Shown in pieces: positions 1-11,644 of a DNA stretch of 64,000 nucleotides. The stretch comes from Brachyhypopomus gauderio (Eukaryota; Chordata; Actinopteri; Gymnotiformes; Hypopomidae), in the NCBI RefSeq assembly GCF_052324685.1, contig NC_135226.1, forward strand, positions 18,459,443-18,523,442, written 5' to 3'. The notes beneath the pieces are model-generated. The model saw only the letters and a program-made list of their open reading frames with translations. It ran no database searches and had not been told where the DNA came from. Made by a program: the position numbers and the translations under genes. Within the stretch, counting starts at the first letter, position 1. Each line of letters starts with the position of its first letter.

Positions 1-592
1 AGCTTGGATGTTATTCAACGACACGACCTGACACTTGGGGAGACATCATCATTTGCATGTAACGGGAGTATGAAATTCTAACGCTCCGTACACGGTGTGT
101 GCTGGAGGAAGTACCGGTGGGGTGGTGATGGCGTTTTAAAGGTGCACGCGAGAGCGGAGATATTGCATAACCGACAGCGCGCGGCTCACAAAGGGGCAGC
201 ACGAGCGCTTTATTTTAAAAACTAATGGCGCCACCACAGGATATTGTCTCGTTTTAAACCGATTCTGCCCACATTTGGATGCAGCTGCCTAAATAGTTTT
301 CTCCAGGAAAGAACTTACGCGATTTTTACGATTTCGGATATCAGATGGACCAGAGCAAAAGGCATCCGTCTTTGAAACTACTTTGAACTTTGAATGGCCG
401 GTGTTGGAGTGCGTGCACGTCTCTCCCCGTCAACGTGTGCGCGGTTTGCGCGCGAGGCGTGCGTTTGGAAGAGAATGTCTCCGGTGCATTTAATCTTATT
501 TCTTTCGAATTGATCTGTTTTTTTTTAACCTACTGCTAAAAAGGTCCACGTTCACCACAACTGGTCGTCTTTCCGTCTGAAAAGCCTTTCAA
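1..592 (+). promoter_or_regulatory. Upstream region and probable 5' UTR of abhd15
   Basis: The 592 bases before the abhd15 start codon hold no supported coding frame. They contain moderately CpG-rich stretches (about 390-480) and a T-rich run near 520. The promoter and 5' UTR of abhd15 probably lie here, but I cannot place the transcription start and see no convincing TATA box. The assignment rests only on position. Confidence 0.4.
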
Positions 593-1636
593 ATGCTGGA
601 ATGGATCGGCGTTGTTTGCGTCCTCGTCCTGATGGCCACGGTCTGGCCGGTTGTCAAATATTTCGGAACGGAGAACCAGTCGCGTTCGCTGGTGCGCGAG
701 CTCGGAGTTCCACGGCGCGAGAGCAAGAAGTGCGGCGCGAGATGCACGTCAGACCGGGGCAGCGGGGATGGGGAGCTGGACGGGCCAGGTGAATCACCCG
801 CGGTGGCGATGATCTGCAAACCCTCTGCACTAGCCAACTATCTTCTCAAGCACTGCCGGAGTTTCTGCAAAAACGCGTCAGCCTCGGCGTGGGACTGGCG
901 CGCGAGCCCGTATTTGCAGACCGTGTTCGGTGTTTTCTGGCCACATGATTCTGCTGTTCATTTCATGCGGGATTATTTACAGCTAAGTGACGACGGACTG
1001 GTCGCTTTAGACTGGGCTGCTGTTGGCGCGCCGCATCACAAGAGGAGAAGAACTTCCAGTAGTTCCACCAACCCCGTTCTTTTGATAATCCCAAACTCTT
1101 TTGGAAAAATCACCTGGAACGTACGAAAGGTAATGACAGGACAATGTTAAAATTACGTTGCGTTACTAACTCGAAAGTCTAGTTTTGTTCCGTGACACAA
1201 TATGGGTTTAAGTAATATCCGGTGCAAGTAATCCCAAATCCATCAAAGGGAGTTCGCTCTGTGGCCTGTTGCATGAATGGTGCCTCTGTTAACCCCTGAC
1301 ATGGACGAATGGGTCTTTTTATTTGCAGTCATTTGCTAATAAATGGCACTACGCTTCAGTATGATACGTAGTCAGTCGTCACGTGAGTAATTGCATTGTA
1401 CTATAATACCAATGTATAATTAAATTTAGTCCATGCATACAAGACTGAAAACAGAAGCTTAAAAGCTTCTTAAAGCTCTGGTCTATGAAAAGTGAACTCT
1501 CTGCCCCGTGGTCTCCCTCTGCAGATACAGGATTAAGATGCAGAGATTAGCTGTGGTTTCTCTCATGTGGGCCCTTTTGATTCTTGGAGCGGCAGGCATG
1601 ATGCATGAGGAGGAGGAGGAGGAGGAGGAGGAAGAT

Positions 1637-1681
<45 letters not shown>

Positions 1682-3122
1682 ACACGTTGCACTGTGTGTG
1701 GACACTGCACTGTTGCACAAAGGTGTCTGGCCAATCAGGCTTCTGCTGTCAGAACAGGGTTTTCCTGCACAGTCCCGCTGGTCCACGGGCTCTTGTCCAC
1801 TCACACTTATGGCTCATGGATCATTTCACTTCTAATGAAAGGGCTGCATGATTTCGTGGTAAATGGCGTATTACACAGGGCTGAGTCTTTTGCTTAAGCT
1901 GTAATTCAGTCACATTTCAACTTCAATAGAAGTGTTCCAGAAGAACCTTTATAGTATATGGAATCCAAGAGAAATCTAAAGATATTAATATTTTTACCAC
2001 CATATGTTTGCATTTGGTCCAAATATCTTTACATTTGATTTGACACAGTTGCTCAGCAGATCGGTTACGCTGTTTTGAAAGTTACAAAAACCCCCACACA
2101 ATTTATGACATTAGAAGCATTCTTGTAGCTCATTTTGACACAGATTTGATGTTGTATGCATAAATTCCAGCCATCATGAATTGAACTGTGGTGTCTGAAA
2201 GCAGCTTGGCCTTCCTGGTGAAGGAGTGTTCACACCGCAGGCGAAGGAATGATATTACGCTTATTTGGCAAAACAAGACGTGAATGTCTTTATAATTCTG
2301 ATAAATGTGTTGGTAAGTGCTGGTGCATTCACAAGTCATTTTAAGAGCTTAAGAATTCTAATGCAGTATATCCTATTGAGCATAACCCAGAATGCTTTAC
2401 TGTTTTGATTCTGATGTCCAGGAGGGAGTTTTGCAGATGTAACCCACCCCAGGGGTGCAGGGTTCGTAATGACTTTGTTCATCTCTCTTGTTGATTTGCA
2501 CATTTGCATCAGTGCTGGCCGCTTGTGCAGGAACACTCCAGCGCTCACGTTATTTCCCAGTTGTCTCAGACGGCTGTGCTCTCCGACCCGGGCCAGAGGT
2601 CCGCGTGACACACACGAGGGTAATGATGCATGTCAGAATGAGATTGGGTAAAGCGGTACCGTGTGCTGCTGACGTACACAGCCCAGCCATACGATGCATG
2701 ACCTCATGGAAGCTGAGACCTTAGATTGGTTTTATCCGACTGTGATGCTTAAAGCACCATGTAATTATTTAGTCTCAGGCCAGCGGAGCTGCCTCTTATC
2801 CTGTAATGAGGTAAGATGGTAATGGTGTACAGGGCTGTCCTGCTGTGCCCTTGTTCTAACCCCCCCCAGACTGAGTTCGTGTTCATGAAGGCTCCTCTAA
2901 CTCCTCAAACAAGTGAGGAATGTGGAGGAAAGCAGCCTGGTTTTCTCCTGGTGTCTCCAGACCTTGTGAAGGAATTCCACACGTCTCCGTCGTTTGAAAG
3001 GGAGGAAAAAACACAGCTAGCTTGGGCTACAATTACATGGCTGCTGGTTGACTTGTTTGAAAAAGATCCGGGCCACTGACATTCTTCAGGATGAAATGGT
3101 GTTGTGTAAGTTGATGTGTAAT

Positions 3123-3162
<40 letters not shown>

Positions 3163-4313
3163 CTCTCTTTCTCCCCCCGCAGCTCTGCGAGACGGCTCTG
3201 GGACACGGCTACCTCCCCGTGGTGTTCAACCGCCGCTGTCAGAACGGCACGCCCCTCTGCACGCTGAAGCTGCAGGAGTTCGGCGACCCCACGGACCTGC
3301 GCGAGGCCGTGCGCTACATCCGCTACCGCCGGCCGGCCGGCCGCCTCTACGCCGTGGGCGAGAGCACCGGCTCAGGCCTGTTGCTGGCTTACCTGGGCGA
3401 GTGTGGTTCCTCCAGCTACATCACGGCCGCCGCCTGCCTGTCGCCCGTGTTCCGGTGCCAGAGCTGGTTCGAGAGCGGCCCCGCCGGGCTCCTCCACCGG
3501 GCCCTGCTGCTCTACCAGAAGTTCTGCCTCAGCAGGTACCGGTGCATCCGAAATAAAATCTTCGACTAAAGCATTTTTCAAACGCATTGACCTAAAGCCC
3601 TCCGAATTGAAATACAATACTCGACTGGCTGTGTTTGTCAAAGGACTATCGGATTTCTGTGATTGGTTTTGGGTGGTTTTGCGAGTCCGATATCTTGTAT
3701 GGGAGTGAAGCTGCATCTCTTCAGGAAAAGATCACTGCTAATTGTGTTGGCCTCTTCCTGCAGGTACAGGACCGTGCTGAGAGAGGTGGTCCACGCAGAC
3801 AGCCTGTTCTCCTGCTCCTCGCTCAGAGCTATGGAGGAGACGCTCTTCTGTCAGTCTGGCCCAAAGGGCCTGCCAGCAGAGGGCGCCTGGGAGTCCTACT
3901 GGGAGCGCAACGACCCGCTGAGGGACGTGGACGAGGTGGCCATCCCCGTGCTGTGCGTTTGCAGCCGGGACGACCCGGTGCGCGGCGATCCCCGGACCAC
4001 GTTGCCCCTGGAGCTCTTCGAGGACAACCCCCACTTCTTCCTGCTCCTCAGTAGCCGTGGGGGTCACTGTGGCTTCGCCGCCCTTGAAGAGGGGCCCGTG
4101 GTCTGGAGCCACCGGGCCCTGCTGGAGTTCTTCAGGGCCACCAGCGACTTCTTCGCCGCCGAGGAGCGGTCCAAGCAGACGGCCCGGCGCCGGGGTCTTG
4201 GTGGGGCGGGCAGAGCGTTCCGGCACCGCAGCGTGAGCACCTGCAAGAAGATCCCTGTCTGCTCACACAACATCCACGACATCTACAACTGGCAGCGGTC
4301 CTACACCAGATGA
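593..4313 (+). CDS. abhd15: Alpha/beta-hydrolase domain-containing protein 15 (3 coding exons, 479 aa)
   Basis: Coding exons are 593-1129, 3183-3535 and 3764-4313, with GT-AG introns and compatible phases. The protein has an N-terminal membrane anchor (about residues 4-22), then an AB-hydrolase fold. A nucleophile elbow GESTG puts Ser240 on a GXSXG motif; Asp366/367 (SRDDPV) and His398 (RGGHCGF) could complete a triad. The block LGECGSSSY and the C-terminus NWQRSYTR match the vertebrate ABHD15 family, and the length is close to human ABHD15 (about 468 aa). In mammals ABHD15 is an adipocyte protein that stabilises PDE3B and supports insulin suppression of lipolysis; its enzymatic activity is unsettled. 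The start gives an anchor directly and has no in-frame competitor. No clear AATAAA follows the stop; an ATTAAA near 4951 is a weak poly(A) candidate. I cannot say which teleost paralogue this is. Confidence 0.95.
1130..3182 (+). other. abhd15 intron 1
   Basis: This intron has donor GTAATG and a pyrimidine-rich acceptor ending CCCCGCAG. It holds a (GAG)n tract followed by (GT)n at about 1608-1680 and a second (GT)n at 3124-3160, just before the acceptor. Frames through these repeats code only for poly-Glu/Arg or Val-Cys/His-Thr and are not genes. Nothing else is recognised. Confidence 0.85.
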
Positions 4314-5316
4314 TGACGTGGCCTCTAGCGGACGTAGGAGAGAAGCCGGGACCACCAGGACATATGAAGTAGCCAAGTACGCAATCTTTTCTGATTTGGT
4401 TCAGCGATGGATAATCTGAGTGCTTAATCCCGGGATTTAGAAGGTCATTGTGGGAAAAGCCCTAATTTCCAGGTTTCTTATGTGGTATTTCCAGCACCTT
4501 GTTCCATTAGTCCTTATTTTCTTCTGCAAAGCTCCTGTAGTAACTAAAAATGTCCTGTACTCAACGATGAACGAAAAAAGTCCAATGAAACGCAGACATG
4601 AAGTTTCCATGAGGTAATCGTCCTTCGTGTCTGAGGAACATCTGGGAGGCGGAGCCAGGCCGGACGTGAGCTGTGACATCACAGCTGTGACGTCACGGCT
4701 CATTCACTGTGTTCAAGAATTCTGCCTCCTTGTTGTCTGAGGAAGTATGTTGTGTGTACGTTGTCTGAACTGCTGGGAGGTTTTTTGTGTCACACATAGG
4801 GTGCAGGGAAATTGCATTGTCGTGGGTGGAAGCTCATGGCTTTTGACGAAAAGCACAGGCTAGATGTTATACTCGCCACCTTTTGAATTTTCAGTTTGTA
4901 ATGATTGATTGTCAAATCTGTGTTTATTTGTTAAATTATCTACTTGAAGGAATTAAAAGAATTTATTTGAAGTTTGAGTTTTTACATTTATTTGCAAACA
5001 TCATTTATTTAGTAAAAGAAAAACAGAGCACATTCTGGTATTACATAACAGGTGCACTGCATCCATTTTTTTTCTTTAGTCTCAGTATTCATTACAGGTA
5101 TAAAACATTTTTTTTAATTGGACATTCCCCAATATAGCTGTCACCTGCAGCCAGAGCCTGGAGAGTGTGTGGGCTTCTGATTAGATACAACACACAAGTT
5201 TCTGCACACACACACACCCTCCGATGCTTACCCAGAGAGACAGGTGGAGGTGGTGGGGGTGGTGGAGGTGTGCTTCTCCACACTCCTCTGCTTTCTAAGC
5301 CTATGATGTCTAAGTA
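4314..5316 (+). other. abhd15 3' UTR and downstream DNA
   Basis: No coding frame is supported here. The first part is presumably abhd15 3' UTR. It contains a doubled CRE-like sequence at 4669-4696 and becomes AT-rich after 4860. Confidence 0.5.
4669..4696 (+). promoter_or_regulatory. Two tandem 14 bp CRE-like sites
   Basis: The 14-mer AGCTGTGACRTCAC occurs twice with no spacer. The second copy holds a perfect palindromic cAMP-response element TGACGTCA (4688-4695); the first has TGACATCA. The site lies about 360 bp past the abhd15 stop codon. Binding by CREB/ATF proteins is an inference from the motif. Confidence 0.4.
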
Positions 5317-5319
5317 AAC

Positions 5320-5490
5320 TCTCATAGCTCACCTGGTAGAGCACCTAGAGCCAGTGTTGGCAATGTGAAGGTCGTAGGTTTGATACTCACCCAGGGCCTG
5401 CACACATGCACCTTCATATTGATAAATATGTAGGTTGCTCTGTCTTGTAAGCGTGTGTTCTGGCAAGACGTATATTTTGAGTTTTGTTTG
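5320..5490 (+). repeat. Decayed tRNA-derived SINE
   Basis: The head resembles a tRNA gene, with a box A-like stretch (TAGCTCACCTGGTAGAGCA, from about 5325) and a box B-like GGTTTGATACTC (about 5378-5389), the spacing of an RNA polymerase III internal promoter. It cannot be a functional tRNA because the arms do not pair well. The following AT-rich tail, with TGTAGGTTGCTCTG, looks like a degenerate form of the 3' tail shared by fish SINEs and LINEs. The 3' end is approximate. Confidence 0.6.
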
Positions 5491-8400
5491 GTATGCTAAT
5501 TATATGATAATGATGAATGCCTCAATTATGTGTCGTGTTTGTCTAAATCCTAAATCTGCTTTACTGGCCATGGCCAGGAGTAAAAAAACAGGTCTCTGAA
5601 ATCAGCACTAATTTAATTGGTGTAATCGAATTGCCCTTTAAAGTAAACACTGTGTTCTTTTTTTCTGAAGATAATTGTTAAGCCTCCATTGATTTGAGGC
5701 AACGTTCGTTTAATTCCCAACAGGATGTGACTGCTTGCTTTCATATTGCAGTGCTGGTTTCATTGAGGGATAATTAAACCATGAATGTTATCTCCCATTG
5801 TGCCATAGGTTTGCTAATTTGCAGTCTCCATCCAGAATGCAATTTGGGCAATTTTGAAGTAAACAGACTCAGGCTGGATGAATCACACCGTTAAGAAGCT
5901 TTATAAAGAACGTATGAATAGCACTTAAACGCTTTTGCATAATTTGACGAACTCCCACAGTGCCATCTAGTGGAAAACCAGGGTGGACTAATAAACGCAG
6001 ACAAAAGGGGCGCTAAATGTACTTTGAAGAGGGCCTAATCCCCGCGCGATAACTCCATGTGTGTAGCGAGACGTTTACTAACCGCTGATGCTCACCACAT
6101 TTATTTAAGAAGATGGAGAATGTACTGGAGACTGTAATATACACTATCGTGCTATTACCCATGACCTCAGAGAATGTGATGTAGGCCTACAATATAAACA
6201 ATCACAATTTATTTTAATGTTTTAATATATATTCTCTAGGAATAACTGACTGCACTAATGCTGGTAGTTCTCTGTTTAGCAGACAGGGTTTTTTGGTGGG
6301 TGGCAAACATTCGTGCCCGTCCTTGAAGACCTTACTGGAGGATCTGAGTGACCTTTTTTTTTAATGGTGGCATATGGCAAATCTGGCCTCATATGCTAAA
6401 TTGACCTAAATTTAAAATGTTGGACAAAATACACCAATCCAATATGCGAGTTCAAGTAAATGAATTGCTGTGAATTATTCCGATCAACTTGGTCAGAAGC
6501 ACTTTTTATGGGCTTTAAGGTTTTAGCAAATTACCATGTATTGAGTACGGCTCTCGATACTGCATGTTTCAGCAGTCCTGTCCAGATGATGTGCGGTGTA
6601 CGGCCGGCCGGTGTATGACTGAGGGAAACCGACCAACACGAGACGGGCGCAGTGACGCAGTCGTTTCTCCCTTTGGCTTGGAAACTAAGATTATATTTAG
6701 CGCCCGTTTTGAGTGGAAACCCAACACGAGCTCTAAACGCGTGTGTCGAATGTCAGGACATGCCTGAAACACTCTGCCATTTCGCACAGCTGCAGAGTTT
6801 CCGAGATCGTTGGGACGACTATGCACATGCCTCCGTTATCATGGTATCGCGAGCTCGGTAGCTGCTAACGACACCCCAGCTCGGGGATCTGGCGAACAGT
6901 CACCCCAGTTTGGTGAGGTGTAGTCCTGGTCCCAGGCTGCTGTGCTAGACGCTGTGTGGTAGATCTAGTCTGCACGTGTGACCATTTGAATGTTTGTCTT
7001 TGCCTTTGGCAACTTCTCATCACGTACATGACGCGGGCATACTAGGTGCGGTCAGCTTAATGGCGTGTTCGTGCGCACTCCTCGATCTCTCTCCTTTCAT
7101 TTCTTCTTTTCCTCACTCTTGTTTTGGAAGAGTTCATTGACTCCTCTCCCCTGGGCAGAACACAGACTTGAGGAAGAGCTAATCTAATGTGACATGTTGT
7201 CTGGCTGGGGTTGAAGGGGACCAGATCGCCGGACAAATTGGTGGAGGAATTTTACATTCGTCCTTCTCAGAGCGCCGCGGGGAGGGAATGAATCGCATTC
7301 TCCACGATTGTCATGCCTGAGCAAGGGAGGAGAAAAAGGAACTAGCATTGCTTAAACAATCTGGCCTTCCTCGAGGGGGGGGGTGTTGCTCACTCCGCCA
7401 CAGGCTTGCGTCAGATCCGTCACTTTCTTCCACTTTATCGTAGTTATCACCGAACAGAATGACCGCTGAAGGCCAAACGACGGGCAAGGGTGAGAGGTCA
7501 GGAAATCCCCTTCCCTAAAGCAGGGGTCTGAAGGGCTCGACGTGTCCGCGGCCCATGGGGACCTCGAGCTGGTTCTGGAAGCGTCCTCGTGCCGACACGC
7601 CTACGCCGTCTCCTGAGCGGCTTGGTAATCAGCTCCGGCGATCAGCCTGAGAGCTGAGATGACAGCTTGGATCACCCATGTCAGATTAGAGAGAGTGCAG
7701 CTCTGCTGTGAACTTTGCTCACCAGGTTTTTCTTCACGAGAGCCGAAGGATCAGCGCACAGAGGACTCCATTTGGATGATCTCCAACACGTATCATGCGC
7801 TGCCTGCTGCGGTATCTTTCTTTTTTTTTGTTTTATGTGAGAAACGATCACTGATCAGCCCAACGCCGGTCTGTGTAATATTCTGAAGTGCATGCAGAAA
7901 CCTGCACGGACCCGCCTCTGGTTCTTAAGGGAGGCGGTAGGTGTGAAGAGTTTGGAGAAGGTGAAGTCACCTTCAGCTCAGACCTGCCACCTCACCTCCC
8001 TCTTCTTGTGACGGAGCAGGGCCGGGCAGGTCATGCGCACGAGTGGTCAGCTGGGCTTGCCAGTGTCCACCTCCTCCTCCTCCTCTTGCCTCCCCCCCAG
8101 GCCTCTACGCAAGTCCCTCAAAAAACACTCAGCCAGGGGGACAGGAGGGTGGGAGGTCCTTGGAGACTTAGAAATAGGAGGTGGAACTTCATTCCACGCG
8201 AAGAAACCACCTAGGTTGAGATTCTGATAACATAATTACTCCTATTCCCACCAATACCACACAGGAGCCTCTCCGATACGCTACTGATATGCAAAAGAGT
8301 GTGTGGTGAACTCTGGAGCTGGAGCTCACTGCTGGACATGTGACTGCTATTTGCTTTATTAGGCCACAGCCCACTGAGACCACTTCTCTTTTCCATGGTT

Positions 8401-10385
8401 GCATGATTTAAAAAAAAATGAAGACAACAACAACAAACAATACAATCCAACAGTCGCAGAAGCGAAAGCAGACATTCCAGGAACAATCACAATGGACAGT
8501 TGTCTTATTCTCATGACATTCGTTACAAATGTCTCCATGTGGGATCTGCGTTTGCCACAGAAGGTTGTATTGTAGGCAGCTAAAGGCAGCTTGCTGTGCG
8601 CTCTGCAAGCTACCGCAGTGAAACCCAACTCCGCCCCGGCGAACCCAAGACCAGGACTGCATCAAAAACAGGGCGGGATCATTTAACTAATGTGTGTCAT
8701 TCAGATAGCTTTAATTTTGCACGGATAGGTCACAAATCCTTTCTGGGGGTCACAAGCTCTCATCAAATCTACAAATGAGAAGGCTAAATCCAGAGGGTGC
8801 GACCAACCCTCTGGGTTGTGCTGTGATTCGCCGTAAGGCTCTTGCAATGACCCACCTTTAATTTATTGTTATTCATTTTCAGATATAGTATTGTCTAGGC
8901 CATAAAAATGTCATCTTTGTCATTTTTACCAAGTGTTAAACCAACATTTTACGTTCAACAGAACTGCGTGTAATGACAACTCCCTAAATGTAATTTTATT
9001 TATTAAATTATATATATTTAGCTATATTAAATGCATGTAAAGGCAACCTGATTACAATGAGGTATTGTCAGAATACAACTATAACCAGCAGTGAACTAGC
9101 TTTGTATTTAACTTCTTGTACTACTGTTGTGTGTGCAACTTTCTCCTGCTGTAACACCAGAAAACCGCCTGCCTGTTTTTTTAAGAGGAACCCTCAGAGA
9201 AGTGTGAATACAGGAATGAACCAGCCTGCCTCTGCCAACGGCTCAACAATTTTAAATGGCTGCGTCACATTCTGGTAATGTTATAGTTTACAGATGCTGC
9301 AGGTCTCCAGGCATTGGCCACGGTCTTGAGTGGCAAACGGTTGAATTATAGGAATTTGCCTGATATGACAAAAGGCTCAGCAGCTACGTCACGATTACTT
9401 AACTGATAATGGAAAGGAATTAACCTTAGTCCTTTCACCATTACAGTCTGGCATAGTCTTAACCGCCTGGGTTGTATCTCTGTGAGGAGTTGCTTGATTT
9501 TGTCCAGGGTTGAGTTTCACCTTGGGGAGAAAGTGCTTTCACATCCTGCCACACACACAAGCCATCAGCAGCCGATCCCATTGCTAGGTCAGTCACATGA
9601 CCAGTACAGCAAGAGGAATTCTGATACGCCCCTTACATTTGCGTGGCGTATGGACCTGCTAGAGTCTATGGCCCGGGAACTAACCCGGGAAACGTCGGCT
9701 CTTCGTCCTAACCCTACACGGGTATCTCTGGATGCATGTGCACTCTCTACAGACTGTACCAGGGCCGTGTAGTGGAACACACATGACAGGAACACATGTG
9801 GTTGTGAATTGTAGGAGGGCTGGAAAAAATGCACACACACACACACACAGGCGTGCCCAGGTGCTGCAGCTCCTGTCTGTGAACGGGGGGGCGTGGGGGT
9901 ACAGTGTCACCACCAGGCAACATGCTGCCTTTCCCGTGCCCGCCTGCCAGCTTATATAAATGTGCAGCGTGGAGTGGAGCGTGGTGCTATAGCTGGAACA
10001 CTGGGTGCTATTTGTGGAAAATCAGCTGGCTTCACTGCTGGATCCGTGTCAGACTGTAAGATTGTCAGCTGTGTGTGTGTGGAGAGGGTGGGGTTAGGTG
10101 GGGGGGGGTTAGGTGTCAGCAGAGTCACTCCACTCTCCGCTGGATGGGGCGGACAGGCTCCTGGAATGACTGTGTCCTCGTGGCGGAGAGAAGCGGAGAG
10201 ACACGGGCAACGCTGGGGGCTGATTCAGCGTCCGCGACACTTCCGGGCTCGTCTCAGATCTCAGATTACCGAAGCAGCATTTCTGCTCGGATTAAACGAA
10301 CAAGAGTGAAAGAGGCGCAAGACACCTTGCACGAGGAGTCGCAATTTTGTTCGAGAGAAGCTGAAATTCTTGCAAGATATGTCAC

Positions 10386-10443
<58 letters not shown>

Positions 10444-11606
10444 CACAGATAAGCACAGACTTGCCAAACTGAGTGCCGCAACCACACCAGGCATGCTGGG
10501 TAGAGGAATGTGGCTCACGCAGTCTGCCATCACGGCCACGTGCCCTGCGAGCTCGCACCACACCTCCAGCAAGCAGGGCCATTATATAACACGTCCATCA
10601 GTTCTCCTCCTGGACAGAATCAGCAGCTCATGGTACCGCCGTCAGCCAGTAACCCCTCATGGTGCCGGAGAGCGGTCTCCTTGGCGTGGTTAATCTCGGG
10701 GGGGGGGGGCAAGAACCCGAATGCGCAGGGCCTGCTGTTTGATTAACACTTTCCCTCCCCCCTGCAGTGTCCGCGCGCTCATGCAGACGCTGAAATCACT
10801 CACGGTACATTAATCGATACCGTTTCGCTGTGCGGTGGACGGAACCGATAACGTGACGCATCGCTGTGGCCCTAACCTGGAAACAAGCTGTCAGGACAGA
10901 TCACATTCTCCCAGGTCCACGCTGCGGGTCTTTCTGTGCTGTACAGTTTGGCCTATGGATTGTCATGGCTCGCGCTAGCTACATTTCTTTTGGGCTGTCT
11001 GGCTCGGTTAACATCAAGCTGACGCCCTGATAATGAAATCCAGGAAGAGGAAGTCTGACAAACACGTGCTACAGCTGGTGCAGACTGCACTCGAGCGGGG
11101 GCTGCACCAAACATCTCTCCGAGGGGCGGGGGGTGAGAGAGAGAGAGAGAAAGGTTGGTCATATCTGCAAGTAGGCCTTGGCCTTGCGTGTGGAAAAAAT
11201 GGCCCTCAAACCTTCATCCCCACTGCCAGCAGGGCAGGACTGGTCATGTGCTCAGGGCAAGAGTTCAACCGCCTGGCACCAGAGCTCAAACTGGGTCAAA
11301 TGTGATGCACTTTAAACCTACAGGTACTTTACTGTTCTTAATATAGAACCTCTAGATCATCATGCTGAGATTTATACAAATCACTAGTTATACATTATAA
11401 TTTAAACTATTATACAATAGTAAAAATTTCTGGAATAAATATTTTCTCTAAATATTCTGGTCTGTTATAAAATTATGATTTTGTTGAAAATTTATTAGAC
11501 ATTTTGTGTTAAAACCATTGAAAAAATATGTAAAATGAAAAGATTATAAGTGTATAAGGACAATACTGTATCGAGTTCCGATTATGGATCCTTTAGTTAT
11601 CTCAGG

Positions 11607-11644
<38 letters not shown>

